Source: Streptomyces lincolnensis
Lineage (GTDB): Bacteria > Actinomycetota > Actinomycetes > Streptomycetales > Streptomycetaceae
Direction: 5' to 3'
Length of the DNA stretch: 64,000 nucleotides
Assembly: GCF_021173675.1 (NCBI RefSeq)
Contig: NZ_JAIHON010000018.1
Span: forward strand, 151,574 to 215,573
Shown: piece after piece, positions 51,925 through 59,752 of the stretch
Position numbering within the stretch: position 1 is the first letter of the stretch
How the letters are laid out: every line of letters begins with the position of its first letter
Program-made: the position numbers and the translations under genes
Notes under the pieces: model-generated
Databases searched by the model: none
The model's input: the letters and a program-made list of their open reading frames with translations, nothing else
What the model was told of the DNA's origin: nothing

Positions 51925-52848
51925 ATGGCCGCTCTCGGATGGCTCACCCCCCGTAGGCGCTCCGCCACGGCGCGCAGTGTGTTGGCAGGCGAGGCCTCGG
52001 CGGAGGCAGCCCGCAAGTCCTCGCAGGACGTTCCGGTTCCGGTCTCCGGTGAGGAACCGGAGTTCCCGGTGCAGGGCGACGCGCACGCCGCCGCCTTCTT
52101 CGACCTGGACAACACCGTCATGCAGGGCGCCGCCCTGTTCCACTTCGGGCGGGGCCTGTACAAGCGGAAGTTCTTCGAGACCCGCGACCTCGCGAAGTTC
52201 GCCTGGCAGCAGGCGTGGTTCCGGCTGGCCGGCGTCGAGGACCCCGAGCACATGCAGGAGGCCCGCGACTCCGCGCTCTCCATCGTCCAGGGCCACCGCG
52301 TCGCCGAACTCCAGTCGATCGGCGAGGAGATCTACGACGAGTACATGGCCGAGCGCATCTGGCCCGGCACCCGGGCCCTGGCCCAGGCGCATCTGGACGC
52401 CGGCCAGAAGGTGTGGTTGGTCACAGCGGCACCGGTGGAGATCGCCCAGGTCATCGCCCGCCGCCTCGGCCTGACCGGCGCCCTGGGCACGGTCGCCGAG
52501 TCGGTCGACGGCGTCTACACGGGCAAGCTGGTCGGCGAACCGCTGCACGGCCCCGCGAAGGCGGAGGCCGTCCGCGCCCTGGCGGCGGCGGAGGGCCTGG
52601 ACCTGTCCCGCTGCGCCGCGTACAGCGACTCGCACAACGACATCCCGATGCTCTCCCTGGTCGGCCACCCCTACGCCATCAACCCCGACTCCAAGCTGCG
52701 CAAGCACGCCCGCCGGCTGGAGTGGCGCCTGCGCGACTACCGCACGGCCCGCAAGGCGGCGAAGGTCGGCATCCCGGCGGCGGCCGGCGTCGGCGCGGTG
52801 GCGGGCGGCACGGCCGCGGCGATCGCCCTGCACAAGCGCCGCCGGTAA
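51925..52848 (+). CDS. HAD-superfamily IB phosphatase (SerB-like)
   Basis: A 307-residue hydrolase. After a variable head of about 55 residues comes the nucleophile motif FFDLDNTV (D60, D62), then motif II VWLVTAAPVEI, a lysine in HGPAKAEAVRAL, and motif IV YSDSHNDIPML. The C-terminus has a short hydrophobic Ala/Gly stretch (AAAGVGAVAGGTAAAIAL), possibly a membrane anchor. IB members dephosphorylate phosphoserine or similar small molecules. It lies between the glutaredoxin-like gene and bldN. Confidence 0.9.
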   Translation: MAALGWLTPRRRSATARSVLAGEASAEAARKSSQDVPVPVSGEEPEFPVQGDAHAAAFFDLDNTVMQGAALFHFGRGLYKRKFFETRDLAKFAWQQAWFRLAGVEDPEHMQEARDSALSIVQGHRVAELQSIGEEIYDEYMAERIWPGTRALAQAHLDAGQKVWLVTAAPVEIAQVIARRLGLTGALGTVAESVDGVYTGKLVGEPLHGPAKAEAVRALAAAEGLDLSRCAAYSDSHNDIPMLSLVGHPYAINPDSKLRKHARRLEWRLRDYRTARKAAKVGIPAAAGVGAVAGGTAAAIALHKRRR

Positions 52849-53188
52849 TACCGGCATCACTTCAGGTCACCTACGGCACGACCCGGCCAATCCCCGGGCC
52901 ATACCCCGACACGCCCGTGTCCAGTCACGTTGGCTGCACACGGCCACAACACGCCCCGGACAGGGACGGAACACGCACCTTTTCGATCAACACCCGATCA
53001 CGCACCGGTACTTGATCGACCGTCATTCGGTTACAGAAGCGACGTAATCGATGATTTGAGCAACTGCGTGTAGCAGTGCCTGCACTAAGCGTTATTCTCC
53101 TCAGACGCAATCCGGATCCCCTTCCGTCGCTACGACGGGTGAACGGTTCCGCACTGCACGTGATGGAAGCTCTGCCTCTGGGAGTCCC
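52849..53188 (+). promoter_or_regulatory. bldN upstream region
   Basis: 340 bases without a gene. The last 200 bases are AT-richer than their surroundings. GGTTAC (53029-53034 region) and GTAATC form an imperfect inverted repeat with a nine-base spacer, which could serve a developmental regulator; bldN is a known BldD target in Streptomyces, but this spacing does not match the BldD consensus I remember. No strong hairpin. Confidence 0.45.
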
Positions 53189-53965
53189 GTGTACCCACAC
53201 GTCGGGGTTGACGCCTCGGGCCTGGCTACGCTGCGCGCAACGGTCCAGGACCTGTTGCGCGGCTTCGTCCCCACCGCGTACGCCGTCCCTGCCCTCGCCG
53301 TTGCCACCACCCCCGTCGGCCCGTGCTACGCGCTCGCCGACGGCAGCGCCGCCGTCGGAAGACGAGGGCGTTCGACCGGTGCCGCAACCACCGCCCGCCG
53401 CCCCGCCGCCGACAGCGACAGCGCCCGCATGATGGATCTCGTGGAGCGCGCCCAGGCCGGCGAGGCCGATGCCTTCGGCCGCCTCTACGACCAGTACAGC
53501 GACACCGTCTATCGCTACATCTATTACCGGGTGGGCGGAAAGGCCACCGCGGAGGACCTGACGAGCGAGACGTTCCTGCGCGCCCTGCGCCGGATCGGCA
53601 CCTTCACCTGGCAGGGCCGTGACTTCGGCGCCTGGCTGGTGACCATCGCCCGCAACCTCGTCGCCGACCACTTCAAGTCGAGCCGCTTCCGTCTGGAAGT
53701 CACCACCGGCGAGATGCTCGACGCCAACGAGGTCGAACGTTCCCCCGAGGACTCCGTCCTGGAGTCCCTGTCGAACGCCGCCCTCCTCGAAGCCGTGCGA
53801 CGGCTCAACCCGCAGCAGCAGGAGTGCGTGACCCTGCGCTTCCTCCAGGGCCTCTCCGTCGCCGAGACCGCCCGTGTCATGGGCAAGAACGAGGGCGCCA
53901 TCAAGACCCTTCAGTACCGAGCCGTCCGCACGCTCGCCCGGCTCCTCCCGGACGACGCCCGCTGA
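53189..53965 (+). CDS. bldN: ECF sigma factor BldN, made as a pro-protein
   Basis: A 258-residue sigma factor needed for aerial mycelium formation. An N-terminal extension of about 85 residues (YPHVGVDASGLATLRATV...) precedes the sigma domains and in S. coelicolor is removed by proteolysis. Region 2 contains AFGRLYDQYSDTVYRYIYYR and ATAEDLTSETFLRALRRI; region 4 contains RRLNPQQQECVTLRFLQGLS and NEGAIKTLQYRAVRTL. The GTG at 53189 matches the known extended N-terminus. The rsbN anti-sigma gene follows. Confidence 0.95.
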   Translation: MYPHVGVDASGLATLRATVQDLLRGFVPTAYAVPALAVATTPVGPCYALADGSAAVGRRGRSTGAATTARRPAADSDSARMMDLVERAQAGEADAFGRLYDQYSDTVYRYIYYRVGGKATAEDLTSETFLRALRRIGTFTWQGRDFGAWLVTIARNLVADHFKSSRFRLEVTTGEMLDANEVERSPEDSVLESLSNAALLEAVRRLNPQQQECVTLRFLQGLSVAETARVMGKNEGAIKTLQYRAVRTLARLLPDDAR

Positions 53966-54039
53966 CAGGACACACTCGGTAATCGTCAACTAGCCGTCAG
54001 TGAAAGTCCGTTGGCTTCCCGATCCGATCATCCGCCGTC

Positions 54040-54068
54040 CGTAACCCAAGTGCCGCGCCACTCGTTGT
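54040..54068 (+). promoter_or_regulatory. Sigma-BldN-type promoter of rsbN
   Basis: CGTAAC (54040-54045), a 17-base spacer and CGTTGT (54063-54068) resemble the -35 and -10 elements of sigma-BldN promoters as I recall them. This agrees with rsbN being under the control of the sigma factor it inhibits. The start codon is 131 bases downstream. Confidence 0.6.
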
Positions 54069-54198
54069 GCGGGATGCAGGCTCCCTGTGGTCACTCCCTG
54101 GCCGACTTCGATCACTCGATCGTGTGCTTGTGGTCAGGGCGTGCAACCCTCAGGACCCCCTGGGGAGTCGACCGTCATGACGAGAGGAGGTGCCGCCA

Positions 54199-55443
54199 GT
54201 GATCGCGAATGTATCGGCGCACCGGCGGGCGAACGCCTTCGCCCAGGCTCTGGAGGAGCAGTCCGACCGGGACACGGCGGCCGAGCAGTCCGACGGACCA
54301 CCACCGTCCCCGGCTGCTGCGGACCAGACCGAGCCGGGTCGGCTGATGGCCCTCGCGGAGTGTCTCGGCGAGCTGCCCAAGCCACAGCTGGACCCCGAGG
54401 TCAAGGTCGTCCAAAGGGCCCAGCTGGTGGCCGCGATGGAGGCCATGCTGCTGGAGGGCACGGCACCCGGAGGCCCGGCGGCGGATCCTTCCGTGCCCGA
54501 GCAGCGTTCCTCGCGGGCCCGGGGCACACACCGGGCGAGCCCACTGGGGAAGTTCCGACCGCGCTCCCGGCTCACCAAGGGCCTGGCCGCGGGCGGACTG
54601 AGCGTCGGTGTCGCCGCGAGCGCCTTCGGCGGAGTCGCCGCCGCCAGCTCGGACGCGCTGCCCGGCGACTCGCTCTACGGCCTCAAGCGCGGCATCGAGA
54701 ACTTCAAGCTCAGCTATCTGTCCGAAGGGGACGACGAGCGCGGCGTGGCCTATCTCGACCAGGCCTCCACCCGCCTCAGCGAGGCCCGTCGGCTCATGGA
54801 GCGCGACCGCGGCGGCCACCTCGACCACGAGTCCCTCGGCGAGATCCGCCGCGCCCTGTCCGGCATGCAGCACGACGCGTCCGAGGGCCACCGCCTGCTC
54901 ACCGCGGCCTACGAGGCCGACCCGGACTCCCTCGGCCCGATCCAGGCCCTCGACAACTTCTCCCGCTCGCACCGCGACGCCTGGGGCGCGCTCCGCGAGC
55001 GGCTGCCCGTCCAGCTCGGCGACGTCAGTCAGCAGGTGTCGTCGGTGTTCGACGCCATAGAGGAAGAGGTCGCCCCGCTCCAGTCCCTCCTCCCGCAACC
55101 CCCCGCCCAGAGCGGTGGCGGCGGCAAGCGGCAGGGCTCCGGACCCGCCTCCTCCGACACGTCGACCGGCTCCGGCCGTTCCTCGGCACCCAGCGTCGGC
55201 AGCGGCGGCTCGTCCGACAGCGAGGGCACCGGCAGTCACGGCCCGAGCGACTCGGCCGGCTCCGGCAGCGAGAGCGACGGCCTGCTCGGCGGCAACACCG
55301 GCGGCCTCCTCGACCCACCGAAGGACACCATCCCCTCGGCGCCGACCCCCAGCTCCCCCACCACCGAACCCGACGTCACCGTCCCCCCGCTCCTCCCGGG
55401 CCTCCTCCCCGGCCTCGGCATCGAGGGCGAGGACACGAACTAG
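54199..55443 (+). CDS. rsbN: Membrane anti-sigma factor RsbN
   Basis: A 414-residue single-pass membrane protein that holds sigma-BldN inactive. The cytoplasmic sigma-binding part is residues 1 to about 120 (VSAHRRANAFAQALEE and DPEVKVVQRAQLVAAMEAML). One membrane helix follows at about 126-150, then an extracytoplasmic helical domain (DSLYGLKRGIENFKLSYLS, DDERGVAYLDQASTRLSEA) and a long Ser/Gly/Pro tail ending near LLPGLGI. The GTG at 54199 has GGAGG eight bases before it; a GTG three codons earlier overlaps that ribosome site. Confidence 0.93.
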   Translation: MIANVSAHRRANAFAQALEEQSDRDTAAEQSDGPPPSPAAADQTEPGRLMALAECLGELPKPQLDPEVKVVQRAQLVAAMEAMLLEGTAPGGPAADPSVPEQRSSRARGTHRASPLGKFRPRSRLTKGLAAGGLSVGVAASAFGGVAAASSDALPGDSLYGLKRGIENFKLSYLSEGDDERGVAYLDQASTRLSEARRLMERDRGGHLDHESLGEIRRALSGMQHDASEGHRLLTAAYEADPDSLGPIQALDNFSRSHRDAWGALRERLPVQLGDVSQQVSSVFDAIEEEVAPLQSLLPQPPAQSGGGGKRQGSGPASSDTSTGSGRSSAPSVGSGGSSDSEGTGSHGPSDSAGSGSESDGLLGGNTGGLLDPPKDTIPSAPTPSSPTTEPDVTVPPLLPGLLPGLGIEGEDTN

Positions 55444-55448
55444 CCTCT

Positions 55449-55504
55449 CCGGTACGTCGATGGGGGCGCCCCTCCTACAAGGGGCGCCCCCATCGACGTA
55501 CCGG
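55449..55504. terminator. Bidirectional terminator, perfect 25-bp stem
   Basis: Perfect 25-base arms (55449-55473 and 55480-55504) with a six-base loop lie six bases after rsbN and nine bases before the stop of the convergent acyltransferase gene, serving both transcripts. Confidence 0.92.
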
Positions 55505-55512
55505 AAGAAGAC

Positions 55513-56565
55513 CTAGAAGAACACCGACCGCCGCTGCACAAGAAGCTTGTACAGCGTGTGCTGGATCTGTTCCCTGACCTGGTCGGTGAGGTTGAACATC
55601 AGCATCGGGTCCTCGGCCGCCTCCGGCGGATAGCCGTCCGTGAGGATCGGCTCGCCGAACTGGATCGTCCACTTGGTGGGCAGCGGGATCGCGCCGAGGG
55701 GGCCGAGCCAGGGGAAGGTCGGCGTCAGCGGGAAGTACGGGAACCCCAGCACCCGGGCGAGCGTGCGGGCGTTGCCGATCATCGGGTAGATCTCCTCGGC
55801 CCCGACGATCGAGCAGGGGATGATCGGGGTGCCCTGCCGCAGCGCCGTGGAGACGAAGCCGCCGCGGCCGAACCGCTGGAGCTTGTAGCGCTCGCTGAAG
55901 GGCTTGCCGATGCCCTTGAAGCCCTCCGGCATCACCCCGACCACCTCGCCCTGCGCGAGCAACCGCTCGGCGTCCTCCGCGCAGGCCAGGGTGTGGCCGA
56001 GCTTGCGGGCCAGCTCGTTGACCACCGGCAGCATGAAGACCAGGTCCGCCGCGAGCAACCGCAGATGCCGGCCCGCGGGGTGATGGTCGTGGACGGCGAC
56101 CTGCAACATCAGGCCGTCCATCGGAAGCGTCCCGGAGTGGTTGGCGACGATCAGCGCCCCGCCCTCGGACGGGATGTTCTCGACGCCCTTCACCTCGACC
56201 CGGAAGTACTTCTCGTACACCGGCCGCAGCAGGGACATCAGGACCTGGTCGGTCAACTCCTCGTCGTAGCCGAAGTCGTCGACCTCGTAGTCACCGGTGA
56301 GGCGGCGGCGCAGGAAGGCGAGACCGCCCGCGATGCGCTGCTCCAGGCCACCGCCGGCCTGGGGCTTCTCGGGCGGCTGTTCCTCATGTGTCACAGGAAC
56401 ATCATCCTGCGCGGACGGCCCGCTGGGCAGGGGCTGGACCTCGCGGACCAGCGAGGATTCCGTGCTCTTGCGCCGGCCTCCGGCACTCCGGCGCCGCGGC
56501 GGGCGCTGCACGGCACCCCCGCGGCTCCGGTCGTCGTCGAACGGAATGACCTTGGCGTCCGCCAT
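55513..56565 (-). CDS. Lysophospholipid acyltransferase (PlsC-like)
   Basis: A 350-residue acyltransferase with the catalytic block NHSGTLPMD (NHxxxxxD pattern), substrate block GVMPEGFKGIGKPF and TPIIPCSIVGAEE. The first 85 residues are basic, Pro-rich and probably disordered. It transfers acyl chains to lysophospholipids or similar acceptors at the membrane. The start is 14 bases downstream of the epimerase gene stop, so the two form an operon. Confidence 0.88.
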   Translation of the reverse strand: MADAKVIPFDDDRSRGGAVQRPPRRRSAGGRRKSTESSLVREVQPLPSGPSAQDDVPVTHEEQPPEKPQAGGGLEQRIAGGLAFLRRRLTGDYEVDDFGYDEELTDQVLMSLLRPVYEKYFRVEVKGVENIPSEGGALIVANHSGTLPMDGLMLQVAVHDHHPAGRHLRLLAADLVFMLPVVNELARKLGHTLACAEDAERLLAQGEVVGVMPEGFKGIGKPFSERYKLQRFGRGGFVSTALRQGTPIIPCSIVGAEEIYPMIGNARTLARVLGFPYFPLTPTFPWLGPLGAIPLPTKWTIQFGEPILTDGYPPEAAEDPMLMFNLTDQVREQIQHTLYKLLVQRRSVFF

Positions 56566-56579
56566 CGTTGATGCGCTCC

Positions 56580-57641
56580 TCAGTTGGCGCTCGTCGTCGG
56601 GGGGTGGCCGCTGCCCGCCAGGGGCAGCGCGGCGATCCGGTCGACGGCCCCCGCAAGGGCCTCCGGCGGCAGGAGCCCGGGGCCCCGGCTGCGGGCGAAG
56701 TCCGCGAAGGTCTCCGCCGTCGTGTACTTCGGCCGGAACCCGAGCGTGTCACGCATCTGGCCCGTCGCCACGACCCGGCCGTGGGTGAGCAGCCGGATCT
56801 GTTCGGGCGAGAAGTCCGTCATGCCCAGCGTACGCACCAGCGAGCCCGCCCACGTGACGGCGGGCAGCAGGAGGGGCACGGTGGGCCGTCCGAGCCGCCG
56901 TGAGCACTGCGACAGCAGCAGTACCCCGTCACCGGCGATGTTGAAGGTACCGCTGTTGAGCGTGCCCCGCTCCGGATCGTGCGAGGCGATCCGCAGCACG
57001 TCGATCACGTCGTCCTCGTGCACGAACTGGAGCCGGGGGTCGTAGCCGAACACCGTCGGCAGGACGGGCAGCGAGAAGTACGAGACCAGGGGCGTCTCCG
57101 CGGTCGGCCCCAGGATGTTGGCGAACCGCAGCACACACACCGCGACGTCCGGCCTCCTGCGGGCGAACCCCCGCACATACCCCTCGACTTCGACCGTGTC
57201 CTTGGCGAAGCCGCCGCTGGGCAGGGACTTCGGCGGGGTCGTCTCGGTGAACACGGCGGGATCCCGGGGCGCCGACCCGTAGACGTTCGTACTGGACTTG
57301 ACCACCAGACGCTTCACGGTCGGCGACTTCTGGCAGGCGCCCAGCAGCTGCATGGTGCCGATGACGTTGGTCTCCTTGACCAGGGTCCGGCTGCCGCTGC
57401 CCAGCGCGGTGGCGGTCACGTCCAGGTGGACGACCGTGTCGGCGGACGTCTCCGCGAGCACCCGCGCTATGCCGGGCTGCCGGATGTCGGCCTGGATGAA
57501 GTCCGCCCCGCCCAGATGGTGCTCGGGGGGCACGGCGTCCACGGCGACGACCCGCTCCACCTCCGGGTCACGCTGGATCCGTCGTACGAACCGGCCCCCC
57601 AGTTGACGGGCCACTCCGGTCACGAGCACGACCTTGCCCAA
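56580..57641 (-). CDS. NAD-dependent epimerase/dehydratase (extended SDR)
   Basis: A 353-residue extended SDR. The cofactor loop reads VLVTGVARQLGGRFV, a variant of GxxGxxG. TNVIGTMQLLGAC and VVKSSTNVYGS mark the active site, and LRFANILGP and FVHEDDVIDVL follow. The usual YxxxK is not obvious after NVYGS, so it may be a degenerate member. The TTG at 57641 was chosen because AAGGAAGG lies eight bases upstream and LGKVVLVTG then begins the protein directly. Upstream frame extension has no similarity. Confidence 0.87.
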   Translation of the reverse strand: MGKVVLVTGVARQLGGRFVRRIQRDPEVERVVAVDAVPPEHHLGGADFIQADIRQPGIARVLAETSADTVVHLDVTATALGSGSRTLVKETNVIGTMQLLGACQKSPTVKRLVVKSSTNVYGSAPRDPAVFTETTPPKSLPSGGFAKDTVEVEGYVRGFARRRPDVAVCVLRFANILGPTAETPLVSYFSLPVLPTVFGYDPRLQFVHEDDVIDVLRIASHDPERGTLNSGTFNIAGDGVLLLSQCSRRLGRPTVPLLLPAVTWAGSLVRTLGMTDFSPEQIRLLTHGRVVATGQMRDTLGFRPKYTTAETFADFARSRGPGLLPPEALAGAVDRIAALPLAGSGHPPTTSAN

Positions 57642-57810
57642 GATCAGCGCCTTCCTTCCAGCCCTCGTACTCCGCCGCGTTCCCCGTGTGCGGCCCAACT
57701 TAGCGGGTCGATGTTGCGCTGTGATGACCGCCCAATGCGTGAAGTGACGGCATCCACAGACGTACGACCAGAGCAAGCCATGTGGACGCCCTGCGTACGC
57801 CAGGCCGGGC

Positions 57811-57877
57811 TTCGATTGCCGGACCGCGATTGCCGAACCTCGATGCCGGACTTCGATTGCCGGACCTCGGTGCCGGG
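57811..57877. repeat. Degenerate 13-14-bp tandem repeat, about five units
   Basis: Units such as TTCGATTGCCGGAC, CGCGATTGCCGAAC and CTCGATGCCGGAC follow one another five times with two or three changes each. It lies just downstream of the bS22 terminator. Likely variable in copy number between strains. Confidence 0.75.
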
Positions 57878-57885
57878 ATACGCGT

Positions 57886-57917
57886 GTGGCCCCCCACCAG
57901 GTGTGGTGGGGGGCCAC
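57886..57917 (-). terminator. Terminator of the bS22 transcript
   Basis: Perfect 14-base arms (57886-57899 and 57904-57917) with loop GGTG, 56 bases past the bS22 stop in its direction of transcription. Confidence 0.88.
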
Positions 57918-57972
57918 ATTCACGCTGCTTACGCGGCGTCGTAGTGCCTGGCAGGCCCGTTGGGCCGGCCGC

Positions 57973-58071
57973 CTACTTCTTGTTACGACGCTGAACGCGC
58001 GTGCGCTTGAGCAGCTTGCGGTGCTTCTTCTTGGCCATCCGCTTGCGCCGCTTCTTGATAACAGAGCCCAC
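57973..58071 (-). CDS. 30S ribosomal protein bS22 (AURKAIP1/COX24 domain), 32 residues
   Basis: A very short, extremely basic protein: it starts MGSVIKKRRKRMAKKKHRKL, continues with LKRTRVQRR and ends in NKK. It is the actinobacterial bS22 protein (AURKAIP1/COX24 domain) that sits in the small subunit near the decoding site. The GTG at 58069-58071 has GAGGG upstream. It is easily missed because of its length. It is followed by a strong terminator and preceded by its own 150-base upstream gap. Confidence 0.9.
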   Translation of the reverse strand: MGSVIKKRRKRMAKKKHRKLLKRTRVQRRNKK

Positions 58072-58177
58072 GACTACCCTCGCTCACTTCTCATCACTCG
58101 GTGCTGGGCGCCATGGGCCCATACGACCTACAAGGGGCTAGCCTACCCGCCCGAGCGCTGAGGTCGTAATCGAGGTG

Positions 58178-58216
58178 CCGGGGGGATCCCTGACCTTGCC
58201 CTGAGGGTCCCCCCGG
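58178..58216 (-). terminator. Terminator of the excisionase-like HTH gene
   Basis: Arms 58178-58191 and 58204-58216 pair over 13 positions with one bulged base, starting ten bases after the HTH gene stop. Confidence 0.8.
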
Positions 58217-58225
58217 ACCACGTCG

Positions 58226-58438
58226 TCAGGCGGTTTCCACCCCCACGTAGCTCTCGCGAAGGTACTCGTGAACCGCTTGCTCGGGGACGCGGAAGGACCG
58301 CCCCACCCGGATCGCGGGCAGATGACCGCTGTGCACCAGTCGGTACACGGTCATCTTCGACACTCGCATCACCGAGGCGACTTCCGCCACGGTTAGGAAC
58401 TGAACCTCGTTCAGAGGCCTCTCGCCAGCTGCAGCCAT
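58226..58438 (-). CDS. Excisionase-family (BldC/MerR-like) DNA-binding protein
   Basis: A 70-residue single-domain protein: FLTVAEVASVMRVSKMTVYR is the helix-turn-helix and LPAIRVGRSFRVPEQAVHEYL the wing. This is the HTH_17/excisionase fold, also that of BldC. It has no partner integrase, and the gene lies in a conserved chromosomal context, so it is a regulator rather than a phage excisionase. The ATG at 58438 begins the protein; the longer frame shows no similarity. Confidence 0.9.
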   Translation of the reverse strand: MAAAGERPLNEVQFLTVAEVASVMRVSKMTVYRLVHSGHLPAIRVGRSFRVPEQAVHEYLRESYVGVETA

Positions 58439-58567
58439 GACACACCTGAACCTTCCGCACTCGACGGGCACCGGCTTCCCCTTCCGGTGACTCTTCGTCG
58501 TTGCGTGCTCACTCCCCAATGTAGGGGCGGGTGATGCAAGTGGGGAAGAGGTGCACCCATCGGCGGC

Positions 58568-59383
58568 CTACTGTGACAGACACGCTCGATTGAGTACGTA
58601 GCGGGTAAGTGGCCTGTAGTAATCAGACCGCACGGCGTCATCAAGTGGAACGGCGACGGACACGACACCTTCGGCCTCCCCCACGAACAGCGCGGGGTCA
58701 TCCGTGTCGGCCAGCCCAATGGCCTCAAACCCCAGCTGACCAGCCCCGCAGACCCATCCGTGATCCCCGATGACGAGCCCGGGCAGCGGCCCGCCGGCCT
58801 CCGCCGCGGCGGCCAGAGCGGTACGAACCGGGAGTGGTGAATGCGTGTGTGCGCCGGTCGCACAACCGGAGCCCGGCACCCCTGGTTCCCGCACCAGCGC
58901 GACTCCTCGTACGTAGTCAAGGTTGTACGTGCGTAGACCGAACCGGGTCGTTATGTCGACACAGTGGCCATGCGCAGGGGTGAGAACGGCACATCCCGCC
59001 GCCGACAGCGCGTCCGCCAGAGCGGCGTAGAACCCGAGCAGCCGATGGGGGTGCCCGGTCCCCAGAAACACCGGAACCCGCCCCCGCGCCGCCGCCCCCA
59101 CCCGTTCCGCAAACGCGTCCAAAGCCGCCAAAGTCAGCTCCGGATCGATCACATCCTGACCTTCAGTGGACCGGTGATCGCCCGAAACCCCACACCGCTC
59201 AGCCATCAACCCAACGAGCTCCCGAACCCCCCACTCCCCTTCAGGATCCAGCCCGATCAGCACCCGGGGATCCCGAGCCGCGAACAACCGATAACTCCGC
59301 AGACTCACCTCCCGCGAAGTAGCCACCACCCCCGCCAACCGCGCCGCCACAAGATGCCCCCGCAAATCCCCAGCACTCAACAC
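58568..59383 (-). CDS. Conserved actinobacterial phosphatase-like protein
   Basis: A 271-residue protein conserved in Streptomyces next to acuC. Runs such as VFLGTGHPHRLLGFYAALAD, LTPAHGHCVDITTRFGL, LVIGDHGWVCGAGQLGFEAI and DDPALFVGEAEG stand out and contain His, Asp and Glu residues that could bind metal. I remember it being annotated as a phosphatase, but see no standard phosphatase signature. The GTG at 59381-59383 starts at VLSAGDLRGHL. Upstream of it the frame continues only into low-complexity sequence. Confidence 0.72.
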   Translation of the reverse strand: MLSAGDLRGHLVAARLAGVVATSREVSLRSYRLFAARDPRVLIGLDPEGEWGVRELVGLMAERCGVSGDHRSTEGQDVIDPELTLAALDAFAERVGAAARGRVPVFLGTGHPHRLLGFYAALADALSAAGCAVLTPAHGHCVDITTRFGLRTYNLDYVRGVALVREPGVPGSGCATGAHTHSPLPVRTALAAAAEAGGPLPGLVIGDHGWVCGAGQLGFEAIGLADTDDPALFVGEAEGVVSVAVPLDDAVRSDYYRPLTRYVLNRACLSQ

Positions 59384-59534
59384 CCCAGCGATGCTGACGC
59401 ATCCCCCCACCCCCCACCCCCCGAACCCCCAAACACCCCACACTCGGCGTAACCCAACAGGCCCCAAACCCCACCCCAGCCCCTGTCGTCCCTTCCGGCG
59501 CCAGGGAACTACTGAACACCGGCCCGGGCATTTT

Positions 59535-59733
59535 CAGCCCGCCCGGCGTTTGAGGACAGCTGAACCCCGGCCCAGGCCCTCCCAGCCCGTCCGGCGTTTG
59601 AGGACGAGGCCCCTTAAGGGCCGACAGCGGGGGTCTGGGGGCGCAGCCCCAGGGACGGCGGGGTCGAAGGGGCGGCAGCCCCTGGTGATGGGACGGGTAG
59701 GGGCGGCGGGGGCGAAACCCCCAAGACCCGCAC
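59535..59733. repeat. Dispersed Streptomyces repeat with hairpins
   Basis: CAGCCCG(C/T)CCGGCGTTTGAGGAC occurs at 59535-59557 and 59583-59605. Several short hairpins follow (CTGGGGGCGCAGCCCCAG, AGGGGCGGCAGCCCCT and GGGGGCGAAACCCCC). I recognise the CCGGCGTTTGAGGACGAG block as very common between Streptomyces genes. It lies in the 369-base gap between acuC and the phosphatase-like gene, and the hairpins probably terminate the acuC transcript. Confidence 0.75.
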
Positions 59734-59752
59734 CCCCCACCCACCCGCGCCC

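Larger units (their letters stand above)
57642..57972. other. 331-base intergenic region with tandem repeat and terminator
   Basis: Between the epimerase start and the bS22 stop. It holds a 14-bp degenerate tandem repeat (57811-57877) and a strong hairpin (57886-57917). No coding sequence seems real here. Confidence 0.7.

Noticed and set aside
58226..58438. Prophage or integrative-element excisionase
   Set aside because: No integrase, attachment-site repeats or other mobile genes nearby; the protein fits the BldC-like chromosomal regulators.
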